From Reichenbachiella sp. (GTDB lineage: Bacteria > Bacteroidota > Bacteroidia > Cytophagales > Cyclobacteriaceae): a DNA stretch of 64,000 nt. A model generated the notes under the pieces. It worked only from the letters and a program-made list of their open reading frames with translations. It ran no database searches and was not told where the DNA came from. The translations under genes and the position numbers were made by a program. Below are positions 40,883 to 49,996 of this stretch, in pieces; the stretch's first letter is position 1; each line of letters begins with the position of its first letter. The stretch lies in assembly GCF_033344935.1 (NCBI RefSeq), contig NZ_JAWPMM010000001.1, forward strand, positions 3,148,001 through 3,212,000. The letters are read 5' to 3'.

Positions 40883-41905
40883 TTAATGGATCAGATTAAA
40901 AATCAATTCCTTCAATATTTCACCTTCTGGCTGACTAGGGTAATCGATCCCCTTTGATTTCATGTCTGCCACTTTCAAATGCCTGACATTGGCCACTACC
41001 TTTGCCAAAGGGTAATTTTTTGCGGCCATAATATATTCTTTCACGAAAAATGGATGAACTCCCAATAAAGATGCCAAATGTTTCTCTGACTTGTCTTTGG
41101 AGTGATGCAACAGCAATAGTTTATTAAAAAAAGAAAACAAATTCGCTATAATAGGAATGATAGGATTGGACTTCGGGTCGGATTTGAAGTAATGAATAAT
41201 CTCATTGGCCTTCATTACATTTCTAAAGGACAATGCTTTCTGAAGTTCAAAGACATTATATTCTTTACTAATCCCTATATTTTTATAGACATGCTCTGCA
41301 GTAATCTTCGGCTCGTCACCTATGTTGATCAGTAGCTTATCAATCTCATTAGCGATTCGTGTGAGATTATTCCCAATATTCTCCACAATCAACTGCAAGG
41401 CCTTCTGGTCAATTTGACGATTTCTAGATTTCACAAAGGATTCTACCCAGGTTGGAATCTGGTTATCATAGAACTTTGTAGCCGTCATGAGTACAGCCTT
41501 TTGATCTATACTCTTACCTATTTTTTTTCGTTTGTCAAGTGTTTTGTACTTATAGCCAAACACTAGCACAGTAGATGGTTGGGGGTTTTCCAAATAGTTC
41601 AGAAGCATTTTTTCATTCTCTTCTTTGTTGAACCCGGCAATTTCTTGCGCTTCCTTAATGATGACAACCTTGCGCTCTGCCATCATAGGAAATCCTTTAG
41701 CATGATTCAGAATATCTGGAATATTGGCATCCTTACCATAGACCACCACCTGATTAAAGCTGCGGAGACTTTCATCCATGGCATGCTTCTCAATGTATTT
41801 GATCACCTCATCGATAAAAAAAGACTCCTCTCCCTGTAAAAAATATACAGGAGCGTATTGATTATTCTTAAGATTACTTAGGATGTCCTGATAGGTAACG
41901 GCCAC
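40883..41905 (-). CDS. holA: DNA polymerase III subunit delta
   Basis: 340 residues, the usual length. It starts with the AAA+-like motif YAPVYFLQGEESFFIDEVIKYIEKH (about 16-40) and continues through the FPMMAERKVVIIKEAQEI segment and the C-terminal collar domain with FELQKALSFRNVMKANEIIHYF. The delta subunit opens the beta clamp in the clamp-loader complex in the cytoplasm. The gene is single and lies between the TPR gene and a small secreted protein gene, both on the same strand. Confidence 0.93.
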   Translation of the reverse strand: MAVTYQDILSNLKNNQYAPVYFLQGEESFFIDEVIKYIEKHAMDESLRSFNQVVVYGKDANIPDILNHAKGFPMMAERKVVIIKEAQEIAGFNKEENEKMLLNYLENPQPSTVLVFGYKYKTLDKRKKIGKSIDQKAVLMTATKFYDNQIPTWVESFVKSRNRQIDQKALQLIVENIGNNLTRIANEIDKLLINIGDEPKITAEHVYKNIGISKEYNVFELQKALSFRNVMKANEIIHYFKSDPKSNPIIPIIANLFSFFNKLLLLHHSKDKSEKHLASLLGVHPFFVKEYIMAAKNYPLAKVVANVRHLKVADMKSKGIDYPSQPEGEILKELIFNLIH

Positions 41906-42015
41906 GCTTATTTTTGATTAAATTCTGACTTGGCAAATAAATGAAATTAATCACAGAAAGTGCAGTAATTAAACATTCTGTTTTGCAGAACAATGAATAG
42001 AATTGGTCAAAAAAA

Positions 42016-42465
42016 TTAATTGGTACGAATAGCGTCGTTAACTACTCGAATGAGAGATTTGTTGATTTCATGAATGATCTCATCACAGCCACGAATCATG
42101 TACCTATGCTTCAAATTCATGGCATTTGTAAAAGCAATAAAAGTATCGTCGCCATCCTGCCAAACCAAAATTTTGAATGGCACTTCAAGCATGACTGTTG
42201 GCTCACAAGAAGCTAACTGCGTCACCTCATCAGTTTCAAAACTAATCACTTGGATTCGACCCTTGAACAGTCCATTGGAACCTCTTGGACTGGCTTTATA
42301 TTCTTCTGTGTTGATATAGGAAAACCCATTTTTATCTATACTGAAGTAAAGCTTGGAAATGGTATTGTCCAGATTGTGAGGACTATTGTAAATCGTAACG
42401 TCTTGCGCACAAAGCGAAAAACTAATGGTCAAGAAAAAAAGAAATGCTACTATTCGTCTATTCAT
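42016..42465 (-). CDS. Small secreted protein
   Basis: 149 residues from the ATG at 42465 (MNRRIVAFLFFLTISFSLCAQ is a clean signal peptide; the longer frame adds an unneeded eight residues). The mature part is beta-rich, with AYxFTNAMNLKHRYMIRGCD-like strands and two cysteines (CEPT, GCDE). No family recognised. It lies 110 bp after holA on the same strand and 31 bp after the hydrolase gene. Confidence 0.7.
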   Translation of the reverse strand: MNRRIVAFLFFLTISFSLCAQDVTIYNSPHNLDNTISKLYFSIDKNGFSYINTEEYKASPRGSNGLFKGRIQVISFETDEVTQLASCEPTVMLEVPFKILVWQDGDDTFIAFTNAMNLKHRYMIRGCDEIIHEINKSLIRVVNDAIRTN

Positions 42466-42496
42466 ACTAAGCAAGAGCCAATGGAACACCTCGGCG

Positions 42497-43303
42497 TTAT
42501 TTCAAAATTCGTTCCATAGCTTGCTGATATATTTCAAAAGTATCCAAATTATTGTGCTTACCCTGATTTATTGTAATTATTTTTTTATTGGGCTGGTCAA
42601 TACCCAGGTACAATTGATACCCCAAATCATAAGGAACGATGCGATCATCTGTGCCATGAAGTATGGTGATTGGACAAGAAATTGCATCAATTCTGGATAA
42701 GGAATTGAATTCATACCGCAACCATGCTTTTTTAAATAACAAGAAATCAAGCACTGGAATCACTGCTCTTATATTAGTCATTGGCGTCTCAAGAATCAAA
42801 TGCGCAGCCTTTCGGTCAGCCGCTAAATAAGTGGCAATGGCGGTCCCCAGAGATCTCCCGTGAATAACAATTTGATCATACCCTAATTGTTGAATAGCAT
42901 AATCATACACAACGGTAGCATCTTGATATAGGGCCTGCTCGTTACGATTGCCTCTACTCTTTCCGTATCCACGGTAATCCATAACCAACACATCATAATT
43001 GTATCCATTTCGGATATCATTGGCTATTTGACCCCACCGCTCCAGATTTCCTCTATTACCATGAAAGTATAGAATAAGCCCTTTTGAAGAATCACTTTTT
43101 AGAAGTAGGCCATGCAATCGCGCATTGTCTTCCGTATCTATCGACACTTCCTCATAGGGGAATTTGAAATCAAATGCATGATCTTCGTTCAACTCATCCC
43201 CTTGAAAAAGGACGTTCTCGTAAAAGAGCACAAAAAATAAGTTGTACAACAAGAACAACGAAAATACTATCGCTAGTCCAATCCCTAGAGACGTGTAATT
43301 CAT
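42497..43303 (-). CDS. Membrane-anchored alpha/beta hydrolase
   Basis: 268 residues. An N-terminal membrane segment (about 5-28) and an alpha/beta hydrolase fold: oxyanion region LYFHGNRGNLERW, nucleophile elbow IHGRSLGTA (Ser about 151), acid Asp in ILHGTDDRIVPY (about 218), His in NQGKHNNLD (about 248). This is the BEM46/ABHD13-like group of serine hydrolases. The active site faces the cytoplasm or periplasm depending on orientation. It starts 6 bp before the stop of the protease gene transcribed just before it; likely same operon. Substrate unknown, lipid or peptide ester. Confidence 0.9.
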   Translation of the reverse strand: MNYTSLGIGLAIVFSLFLLYNLFFVLFYENVLFQGDELNEDHAFDFKFPYEEVSIDTEDNARLHGLLLKSDSSKGLILYFHGNRGNLERWGQIANDIRNGYNYDVLVMDYRGYGKSRGNRNEQALYQDATVVYDYAIQQLGYDQIVIHGRSLGTAIATYLAADRKAAHLILETPMTNIRAVIPVLDFLLFKKAWLRYEFNSLSRIDAISCPITILHGTDDRIVPYDLGYQLYLGIDQPNKKIITINQGKHNNLDTFEIYQQAMERILK

Positions 43304-43308
43304 CTTGT

Positions 43309-45351
43309 CTATTTGACCAACTCAGCTAATAATCTAAGCCCCTCTTTCAAATAAGGATCCTCTCTGAGCTTTTTCTGATCTTCCTCTGACGTGCTGTACT
43401 CCTGATAGATTTTACCTGCTGATTCCGAAAGTTTCTTTTGGAGATCACTTTCTTCTTCATTTTTATCTTGTTCAGCTTTCCTTGCCTCGAGGTTTAAGGA
43501 CAATTCATTTCTTTCCTGATTGGCCTTCATTTTAGCAATATCCTTTTGGAGATTCTTTAAATCCACATCTACTTTCAAATCTTCCTTGTAAAGGGATCTT
43601 AAATTTTCAATTATATCATCAGAAATGGTGTTCGTTGGCTGATAATAGGATGAAATGATTTGATCCCACTTCAATGCATTGGGTCTCGAGCTTTCACCAA
43701 ATTCTTCTGCATCAAAGGCCGACGGAAATTCGATATCTGGAGACACGCCGATATTCTGGGTACTACTTCCTGATACTCTATAATATTTTGACAGGGTAAA
43801 TTTCAAGTTACCCATGCTTTCCGGGTAATTGGGATAATAACGATTGAAGCCAGCCATTTGCTGAACTGTACCCTTACCAAAGGTAGTTTCACCAATAATA
43901 ATTCCTCTGTGATAATCTTGAATAGCTGCGCTAAATATTTCAGAAGCAGAAGCGGAGAATCTATTCACCAAAACTGCCAATGGCCCGTCGTAAAAAACTC
44001 CTGCATTACTATTTCTTTGAACATCAATCTTGCCATTGCTGTGCTTTACCTGAACCACAGGCCCTTGATCAATAAACAATCCAGTTAAATTAATGGCTTC
44101 GGGCAACGCTCCCCCTCCATTATATCGGAGATCAATCATAATCCCATCAACATTTTTTGATTGCAAATCTTTGATCAGGTTTTCAACGTCCCTTGAAACA
44201 CTTCGGTAATTTGGATCGCCGTTCCTGGCCTCCTCAAAATTCATGTAAAAACTTGGAATAGTAATCACCCCAAGATTATACACTTTGTTTCCTTTAGAAA
44301 TAGGAATCATTTCTGCCTTGGCAGATTCATCTTCCAGATTAATTTTTTCTCTGATGATACTTACCTCTTTCACCACAGTCTCTTCACCATGCTTCAAATA
44401 CTGCAACCTTACTTTACTTCCTTTTGGTCCCCGAATCAATTGCACCACATCTTGTAATCGCCAGCCAATCACATCTACATACTCTTCTTCTCCCTGAGCT
44501 ACACCAATGATCTTATCATCCTTATGCAATTGCTTGCTTTTATATGCTGGCCCACCCGCAATTACTTCATTGATTACCGTGTAGTCCATACTCTGGGTCA
44601 ATCGAGCGCCTATTCCCTCCAAGGAAAGGTTCATGTTGATATTAAAATTCTCAGAAGAGATCGGTGAAAAATAATTGGTATGCGGATCGTAGGTTTCGGC
44701 TACCGCATTCATGAAAAATTGAAAAACATCATCAGAATTGTACTGGTTGATGCCTTTACGATAGCGTTGATATCTTTTTGTGAGTGTCTCTTTTATACCT
44801 TCTTCATCCTTACCGGAGAGTTTCAGACTTAAAGCCTGGCTTTTTATAATTTTCCTCCAACGTTCGTTGATTTCGGCTTCATTCGAAGCCCAAGGCAATT
44901 CTTCATCCGAAAGGTCAATGGATTCGTCCTTACTAAAATCAAACCCACCGTCTATTAAAGTTTGGATATAGTCAATTCTTGAATTGGCTCGTTCTCTGAA
45001 GATTCTGAATATTTGAAAAGCCACGTCCACATTACGCGCCTCTAAGTCATCATCTAGTTGATATTTATATTTAGAGAAGTAATCAACATCTGCTTTTGAA
45101 AAGTAAGTTCTGTTATCATCTAAAGAAGATAAAAAATTGTCAAATACCACTCCGGACAGGGAATCATTCATGTCAATTTTGAGGTAGTGATACCTATTCA
45201 AAATATCCATAGTGAGCCCAATTTCCATGGCGTGTTTTTCGGCTGGCTCTAATACCGTAACTGAATCCTTGAGTACAAATGCCTGAGACGAAAAGGCAAC
45301 CAATCCCAACAACCCTACAATAAATAACTTCTTCAATTCCTTCAAATTCAT
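43309..45351 (-). CDS. Carboxy-terminal processing peptidase (S41, Prc/tail-specific protease)
   Basis: 680 residues from the ATG at 45351 (MNLKELKKLFIVGLLGLVAFSSQAF is a signal peptide; a longer frame exists upstream). Domains: N-terminal DUF3340-like helix, PDZ domain (IGARLTQSMDYTVINEVIAGGPAYKSKQLHKDDKIIG, about 260-300), S41 protease with FSASASEIFSAAIQ (Ser about 480) and GETTFGKGTVQQ (Lys about 505), and a C-terminal charged helical tail. This is the periplasmic tail-specific protease that degrades misfolded or tagged envelope proteins and processes penicillin-binding proteins. Confidence 0.93.
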   Translation of the reverse strand: MNLKELKKLFIVGLLGLVAFSSQAFVLKDSVTVLEPAEKHAMEIGLTMDILNRYHYLKIDMNDSLSGVVFDNFLSSLDDNRTYFSKADVDYFSKYKYQLDDDLEARNVDVAFQIFRIFRERANSRIDYIQTLIDGGFDFSKDESIDLSDEELPWASNEAEINERWRKIIKSQALSLKLSGKDEEGIKETLTKRYQRYRKGINQYNSDDVFQFFMNAVAETYDPHTNYFSPISSENFNINMNLSLEGIGARLTQSMDYTVINEVIAGGPAYKSKQLHKDDKIIGVAQGEEEYVDVIGWRLQDVVQLIRGPKGSKVRLQYLKHGEETVVKEVSIIREKINLEDESAKAEMIPISKGNKVYNLGVITIPSFYMNFEEARNGDPNYRSVSRDVENLIKDLQSKNVDGIMIDLRYNGGGALPEAINLTGLFIDQGPVVQVKHSNGKIDVQRNSNAGVFYDGPLAVLVNRFSASASEIFSAAIQDYHRGIIIGETTFGKGTVQQMAGFNRYYPNYPESMGNLKFTLSKYYRVSGSSTQNIGVSPDIEFPSAFDAEEFGESSRPNALKWDQIISSYYQPTNTISDDIIENLRSLYKEDLKVDVDLKNLQKDIAKMKANQERNELSLNLEARKAEQDKNEEESDLQKKLSESAGKIYQEYSTSEEDQKKLREDPYLKEGLRLLAELVK

Positions 45352-45522
45352 ATTAGATTCAATTTTTCTTTCCCAAATCCTATTGGTAAATATGGAATAT
45401 ATCAACGATAATTTGAGGCATTGGGGTGTATTTTGTCTTCATTTTATTTAGGCGGCAAACCATGTGGGCAAGAATCTTAGGATATCTTTTCATTTCATCT
45501 GGCATCTCACTGCTTTCTATTA

Positions 45523-45530
45523 TATCTTCG
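45523..45530 (+). promoter_or_regulatory. Possible -7 box before the transketolase operon
   Basis: TATCTTCG resembles the Bacteroidota -7 consensus TAnnTTTG and lies 19 bp before the ATG at 45550. No clear -33 element was found. Tentative. Confidence 0.3.
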
Positions 45531-45549
45531 CGTCAAAAATCTCTTTCCC

Positions 45550-46401
45550 ATGGATAAGTATCCAGACATAGAAAAATTAAAATCAATCGCAAGCCAAGTC
45601 CGACGTGACATCGTACGTATGGTCCATGGCGCACAGTCCGGTCACCCGGGCGGTTCTTTAGGCTGTACCGACTATTTGGTAGCCTTGTATTTTCACATCA
45701 TGAATCACGACAAAGGTTTCAATCCTGATGCCAAAAATGAAGATTTATTCTTCTTGTCGAATGGTCACATATCGCCTGTATTTTACAGCGTATTGGCACG
45801 TAGCGGATACTTTGATGTAAAAGAACTAGCGACTTTTAGAAAATTGGATACACGTTTGCAAGGGCACCCTGCCACTGAAGAGGGACTTCCAGGAATCAGA
45901 ATTGCATCCGGCTCTCTTGGACAAGGATTATCAGTTTCTATAGGAGCTGCCTTGACTAAAAAGATCAATGGCGACAAATCAACGGTTTTCACTTTAATGG
46001 GTGACGGTGAGTTGCAAGAAGGCCAAATCTGGGAAGCGGCTATGTTTGCTGCTAGTAACAAAGTGGATAACCTTATTGCAGCCGTAGATTTCAATGGTCA
46101 GCAAATCGACGGACCTACTTCGGAAGTCAATGACATGGGCGACTTAAAAGCCAAGTGGGAAGCCTTTGGTTGGACAGTGATCGAAGCCAATGGAAATGAA
46201 ATGGAAGACATTGTTTCTAACCTAAAATTGGCCAAATCACTTTCTAAGAAAGAAAAGCCAATCTTGATTCTGATGAAAACAGAAATGGGTGCTGGTGTGG
46301 ACTTCATGGAAGGCACACACAAATGGCACGGTATAGCACCGAACGACGAAGACTTGCAAAAGGCTTTGGCTCAATTGGAAGAAACTTTAGGTGATTACTA
46401 A
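45550..46401 (+). CDS. Transketolase, N-terminal subunit
   Basis: 283 residues, the thiamine-diphosphate-binding half of transketolase. Visible are the substrate-phosphate and His region AQSGHPGGSLGCTDYLVALYFHIM (about 27-50), the FLSNGHISPVFYSVLARSGYF motif, and the ThDP/Mg motif GDGELQEGQIWEAAMFAASNKVDNLIAAVDFNGQQIDGPT (about 150-190). The C-terminal half is a separate gene starting 13 bp downstream. Split transketolases occur in many Bacteroidota and transfer two-carbon units in the pentose phosphate pathway in the cytoplasm. Confidence 0.95.
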   Translation: MDKYPDIEKLKSIASQVRRDIVRMVHGAQSGHPGGSLGCTDYLVALYFHIMNHDKGFNPDAKNEDLFFLSNGHISPVFYSVLARSGYFDVKELATFRKLDTRLQGHPATEEGLPGIRIASGSLGQGLSVSIGAALTKKINGDKSTVFTLMGDGELQEGQIWEAAMFAASNKVDNLIAAVDFNGQQIDGPTSEVNDMGDLKAKWEAFGWTVIEANGNEMEDIVSNLKLAKSLSKKEKPILILMKTEMGAGVDFMEGTHKWHGIAPNDEDLQKALAQLEETLGDY

Positions 46402-46414
46402 ATCTTGACTGACG

Positions 46415-47374
46415 ATGACTAAATATACATACACAGAAAAAAAAGACACAAGATCAGGATTTGGTGCTGGCTTATTAGAAGCGGGACAAAAGAATCCCAA
46501 CGTGGTTGCCCTTTGCGCGGATTTAATTGGCTCATTGAAAATGGGAGATTTCATCAAGGAATTTCCTGACAGATTTGTTCAAGTAGGTATCGCAGAAGCC
46601 AACATGATGGGTATTGCTGCAGGTATGACCATTGGTGGCAAGATTCCTTTCACCGGTACATTTGCCAACTTCTCTACCAGTAGAGTTTATGATCAAATCA
46701 GACAGTCGATCGCCTATTCTGAAAAGAATGTGAAAATATGTGCTTCTCATGCAGGCTTAACACTTGGAGAAGATGGTGCTACACACCAAGTGCTTGAAGA
46801 CATCGGAATGATGAAGATGCTGCCTCATATGACAGTAATCAATCCATGTGATTACAACCAAACGAAGGCGGCTACTTTGGCCTTAGTAGATCATGTAGGC
46901 CCTGCCTACTTGAGATTCGGTCGTCCAGCATGGCCGATCTTCACAGATCCTAATCAGAAGTTTGAAATTGGCAAGGCCATCAACTTCATTGAAGGTTCAG
47001 ATGTGTCAATTTTCGCTACAGGCCACATGTTATGGTTGGCTATCGAAGCTGAAGCTGTATTGGCTGAACAAGGCATTTCTGCAGAAATCATCAATATTCA
47101 CACAATCAAACCTTTGGATGATGAGGCAGTATTGAAATCTGTAGCTAAAACGGGTTGTGCTGTATCTGCTGAAGAGCATCAGATTGCTGGTGGACTTGGA
47201 GAAAGCATCGCTTCCCTCCTAGCTAGAAACACACCTAAGCCTTTAGAAATTGTGGGTGTAAATGATTCGTTTGGCGAAAGTGGAAAGCCAGTAGAGCTTT
47301 TAGCCAAATATGGCTTGAGCGTTGAAAGCATTGTGGACTCAGCTAAAAAAGCGATCGCCAGAAAGAACGCTTAA
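46415..47374 (+). CDS. Transketolase, C-terminal subunit
   Basis: 319 residues. Pyrimidine-binding domain (about 1-175, with VALCADLIGSLKMGDFIKEFPDRFVQVGIAEANMMGIAAGMTIGGKIPFTGTFANF, containing the glutamate of the cofactor proton relay) and the C-terminal transketolase domain (about 190-310, IFATGHMLWLAIEAEAVLAEQGI). Complements the preceding gene to give a full enzyme, as an alpha2beta2 complex. The stop is followed by a terminator hairpin at 47398-47434. Confidence 0.95.
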   Translation: MTKYTYTEKKDTRSGFGAGLLEAGQKNPNVVALCADLIGSLKMGDFIKEFPDRFVQVGIAEANMMGIAAGMTIGGKIPFTGTFANFSTSRVYDQIRQSIAYSEKNVKICASHAGLTLGEDGATHQVLEDIGMMKMLPHMTVINPCDYNQTKAATLALVDHVGPAYLRFGRPAWPIFTDPNQKFEIGKAINFIEGSDVSIFATGHMLWLAIEAEAVLAEQGISAEIINIHTIKPLDDEAVLKSVAKTGCAVSAEEHQIAGGLGESIASLLARNTPKPLEIVGVNDSFGESGKPVELLAKYGLSVESIVDSAKKAIARKNA

Positions 47375-47397
47375 GACTAGTAACAACAATATCACTG

Positions 47398-47434
47398 AGC
47401 TGCCTGAATTATATTAAATTTAGGCAGCTTTTTT
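47398..47434 (+). terminator. Terminator of the transketolase operon, touching the next start codon
   Basis: Arms AGCTGCCT...AGGCAGCT (47398 and 47422 sides) with inner AATT pairing form a stem of about 12 bp with one mismatch. A run of T follows. The T-run ends only 5 bp before the ATG of the aminotransferase gene (47439), leaving no room for a separate promoter between them. Confidence 0.85.
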
Positions 47435-47438
47435 ATTT

Positions 47439-48623
47439 ATGAACAACAGACAACTCTTCTTCAAACACCTGGGTCAAACTTCTGAGTTTCCACTTTCTCT
47501 TGAAATCGAAAGAGCAGAAGGTGTATACATGTATGACAAGGATAACAAAGCCTATCTAGACCTTATTTCTGGTATCGGAGTAAGTTCTATCGGTCATCGA
47601 CACCCCAAAGTGATTGAAGCCATAAAAACGCAAGTTGATAAGCACTTGCATGTGATGGTCTATGGAGAGTTTGTAACAGCTCCACAGGTTCAACTCGCCC
47701 ATGCGATTACCGAAACTCTACCTAATCATCTGAATAATGTGTTTCTGGTCAACTCGGGCAGTGAAGCCACAGAAGGCGCCCTGAAACTCGCCAAAAGACA
47801 TACGGGTAGAAAAAAAATAATATCATTTGACAATGCCTACCACGGATCGACGTCCGGTGCTTTGTCAATAGCCGGAGATGAAAAGTTGAAATCCCCATTT
47901 AGACCATTACTACCAGACATACATCAGATTCGATTCGGAATATCCGAAGACCTGGATGTGATTGACACAGATACGGCTGCGGTCATTATAGAAACCGTTC
48001 AAGGCGAAGCAGGAGTAAGATGTGCGGATAGTGCCTATTTTGTAGCACTAAGAGAAAAGTGTAACGAGACTGGTACCCTTCTAATCATGGATGAGATACA
48101 ATGCGGATTTGGACGTACAGGTAAGTTTTGGGCTTTTGAACATTACGGTGTTACTCCCGACATTTTACTTTGTGCCAAAGGAATGGGTGGCGGCATGCCA
48201 ATTGGGGCATTTATCTCATCAAAAGAAATCATGAATGTTTTAACTCATGATCCCATCTTAGGTCACATCACCACCTTTGGCGGCCATCCTGTGAGTGCGG
48301 CGGCCTCTCTAGCAACCATAAAGGTTCTACAAGAAGAAAAATTCATAGCATCTGTAGCAGAAAAAGCTGAATTATTCCTTTCGTTACTCAAGCATTCAAA
48401 GATCAAAGAAGTAAGAAGCAAAGGGTTGATGATGGCTGTTGAGTTTGAATCTTTCGAATATCTGGATCAAGTGATTCACCAATTACTTGATGAAGGCATA
48501 CTCTCTGATTGGTTTTTATTTTGCGATAACTCAATGAGGATCGCTCCCCCTCTCACCATCACATTAGAAGAAATAAAAATGGCTTGCAATAAAATTTTGC
48601 AAGCCATTGATGATGTGGGCTAA
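47439..48623 (+). CDS. Class III PLP aminotransferase (acetylornithine/ornithine aminotransferase family)
   Basis: 394 residues, usual length 390-400. Motifs: GVSSIGHRHPKVIEAIKTQ (about 45-63), FLVNSGSEATEGALKLAKRHTGRK (about 104-127), IMDEIQCGFGRTG (about 215), and the PLP lysine in LLCAKGMGGGMPIGAFI (about 245-261). Family members act on acetylornithine, ornithine, succinylornithine or 4-aminobutyrate; the substrate cannot be fixed from sequence. The gene follows the transketolase terminator very tightly. Its last codons hold a 12-bp inverted repeat (48578-48608) that appears to end transcription of the opposite gene. Confidence 0.93.
   Translation: MNNRQLFFKHLGQTSEFPLSLEIERAEGVYMYDKDNKAYLDLISGIGVSSIGHRHPKVIEAIKTQVDKHLHVMVYGEFVTAPQVQLAHAITETLPNHLNNVFLVNSGSEATEGALKLAKRHTGRKKIISFDNAYHGSTSGALSIAGDEKLKSPFRPLLPDIHQIRFGISEDLDVIDTDTAAVIIETVQGEAGVRCADSAYFVALREKCNETGTLLIMDEIQCGFGRTGKFWAFEHYGVTPDILLCAKGMGGGMPIGAFISSKEIMNVLTHDPILGHITTFGGHPVSAAASLATIKVLQEEKFIASVAEKAELFLSLLKHSKIKEVRSKGLMMAVEFESFEYLDQVIHQLLDEGILSDWFLFCDNSMRIAPPLTITLEEIKMACNKILQAIDDVG
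48578..48608 (-). terminator. Terminator of the aspartyl-protease gene inside the convergent coding sequence
   Basis: AATGGCTTGCAA (48578-48589) and TTGCAAGCCATT (48597-48608) are perfect 12-bp complements with a 7-nt loop. On the minus strand the stem is followed by TTTTTATTTC. It is 24 bp past the stop of the minus-strand protease gene (48632), so it fits that gene's terminator, although it lies in the last codons of the plus-strand aminotransferase. Confidence 0.75.
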
Positions 48624-48631
48624 TTATCTAA

Positions 48632-49801
48632 TTACAGCATAGACTTTAGCTCCAATTCAATCTCTTCTCCGTTGATAGTTACAATCACATTCTCTCCATC
48701 TTGAGCGAATATTTCTCTCAACTTAGCCAGACCTAATTCAGTAGCGCTTTCGCCATCAACTGATTCAATTACGGACTCAACCTCTACGCCTGCCTCATAA
48801 GCCGGGCTGTTATCAAATACTTTATGCACCAACACCTCTGACTTATCCTTGCTCAATTGCAACTCGATACCTGAAGCATTTACAGGGAAAGCATCTCCAT
48901 AAGATTTAGCTTGCTCCCAGTACATCTTTTTGTCTTTGTAGTGATATACAATATTGAATCTACTCAATACACCACTACCTATAATGCCTGATACTTTTTT
49001 ATGGTTTTGGATTCCATGCTTAGCATGACTCAATCCTACTGGCATATTATCAAAAGAGAACCCTTCGAATGCAAAAGATTTAACTCTTCCTCTATGGTGC
49101 TCATATTCTGTATCACCCAGACCTGCTACTAAATAGATATAGCTATCTCCAATTTTTGAGGCCAATTCATTGGTTTCTACGAATGGCGTGTTGAAATCTA
49201 CAGTAGCCTTCGCTCCTGTATCAACAAAGAACTCCCCGGCCAATTTTTCGCCATTAGCTAAGGTCACTTGTCCGGCAATATGCGGGATGAATGAGGTCAA
49301 ATTAATACTCATCATTTTTCCTTTGCCCTTGTACTTGTACTTATTAGGATCATAGAGTTCAATCATCATATCATCAAAGTTCATAGACACTACATAATTG
49401 TTCAGAATGTCATATCCAATGATTCCATCTATGTTTCTTCCAATACTGATTTCTAGGTGATTCAAAGAAGTCTCATACACCTTAATATTATGTACCGGTG
49501 CTCCTCCAACAGTTAACTCATTATGCTTAACCAATTTACCACTAATGGTACCTTCGGCACTTGTAGTAGTCGCATTCGAGCCTGAGGTCATTCCTAACTC
49601 TTTAGCTCTATCAATGTTGAGAACAGTCAAACCGTCTCCGGTATCAAAAATAAAATCCAATTCCTCTGAATTATTGACCTTAACCTTAATGAACGAATGA
49701 GAGCCATATTGTTCAAAAGGAAAACTTGCTACTGGCTTTTGAGCCAATGCTACACCAGCATAAAGTACTGCTGCTATTGCTATTCCTATTTTTCTTTTCA
49801 T
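48632..49801 (-). CDS. Retropepsin-like aspartyl protease with PDZ domain
   Basis: 389 residues. A signal peptide (ending GVALAQ) and two retropepsin-like lobes, each with a catalytic DTG: FIFDTGDGLTVLNI (about 50-63) and FFVDTGAKATVDF (about 190-203). Then a C-terminal PDZ-like domain (about 305-389, VHKVFDNSPAYEAGVEVESVIESVDGESATELGLAKL). Such two-lobe plus PDZ proteins are exported Bacteroidota aspartyl proteases of unknown substrate. Convergent with the aminotransferase. Confidence 0.93.
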   Translation of the reverse strand: MKRKIGIAIAAVLYAGVALAQKPVASFPFEQYGSHSFIKVKVNNSEELDFIFDTGDGLTVLNIDRAKELGMTSGSNATTTSAEGTISGKLVKHNELTVGGAPVHNIKVYETSLNHLEISIGRNIDGIIGYDILNNYVVSMNFDDMMIELYDPNKYKYKGKGKMMSINLTSFIPHIAGQVTLANGEKLAGEFFVDTGAKATVDFNTPFVETNELASKIGDSYIYLVAGLGDTEYEHHRGRVKSFAFEGFSFDNMPVGLSHAKHGIQNHKKVSGIIGSGVLSRFNIVYHYKDKKMYWEQAKSYGDAFPVNASGIELQLSKDKSEVLVHKVFDNSPAYEAGVEVESVIESVDGESATELGLAKLREIFAQDGENVIVTINGEEIELELKSML

Positions 49802-49996
49802 TATTTAATAGTTTTTAGAAGTGATCAAATCAAAATTACCTTGTGCCTTATTCAGGTTGATGATTAAAAATGCAGCACCGAATCCCTGATTTGTCATAAG
49901 TGCATGAAATTAATCTCAAATAGCGGAATATCAAAACACGCCACCTTTTAATTAGGCATAATTTGAGCTTACTAATCAGAGATTATGCCAAAAAAA

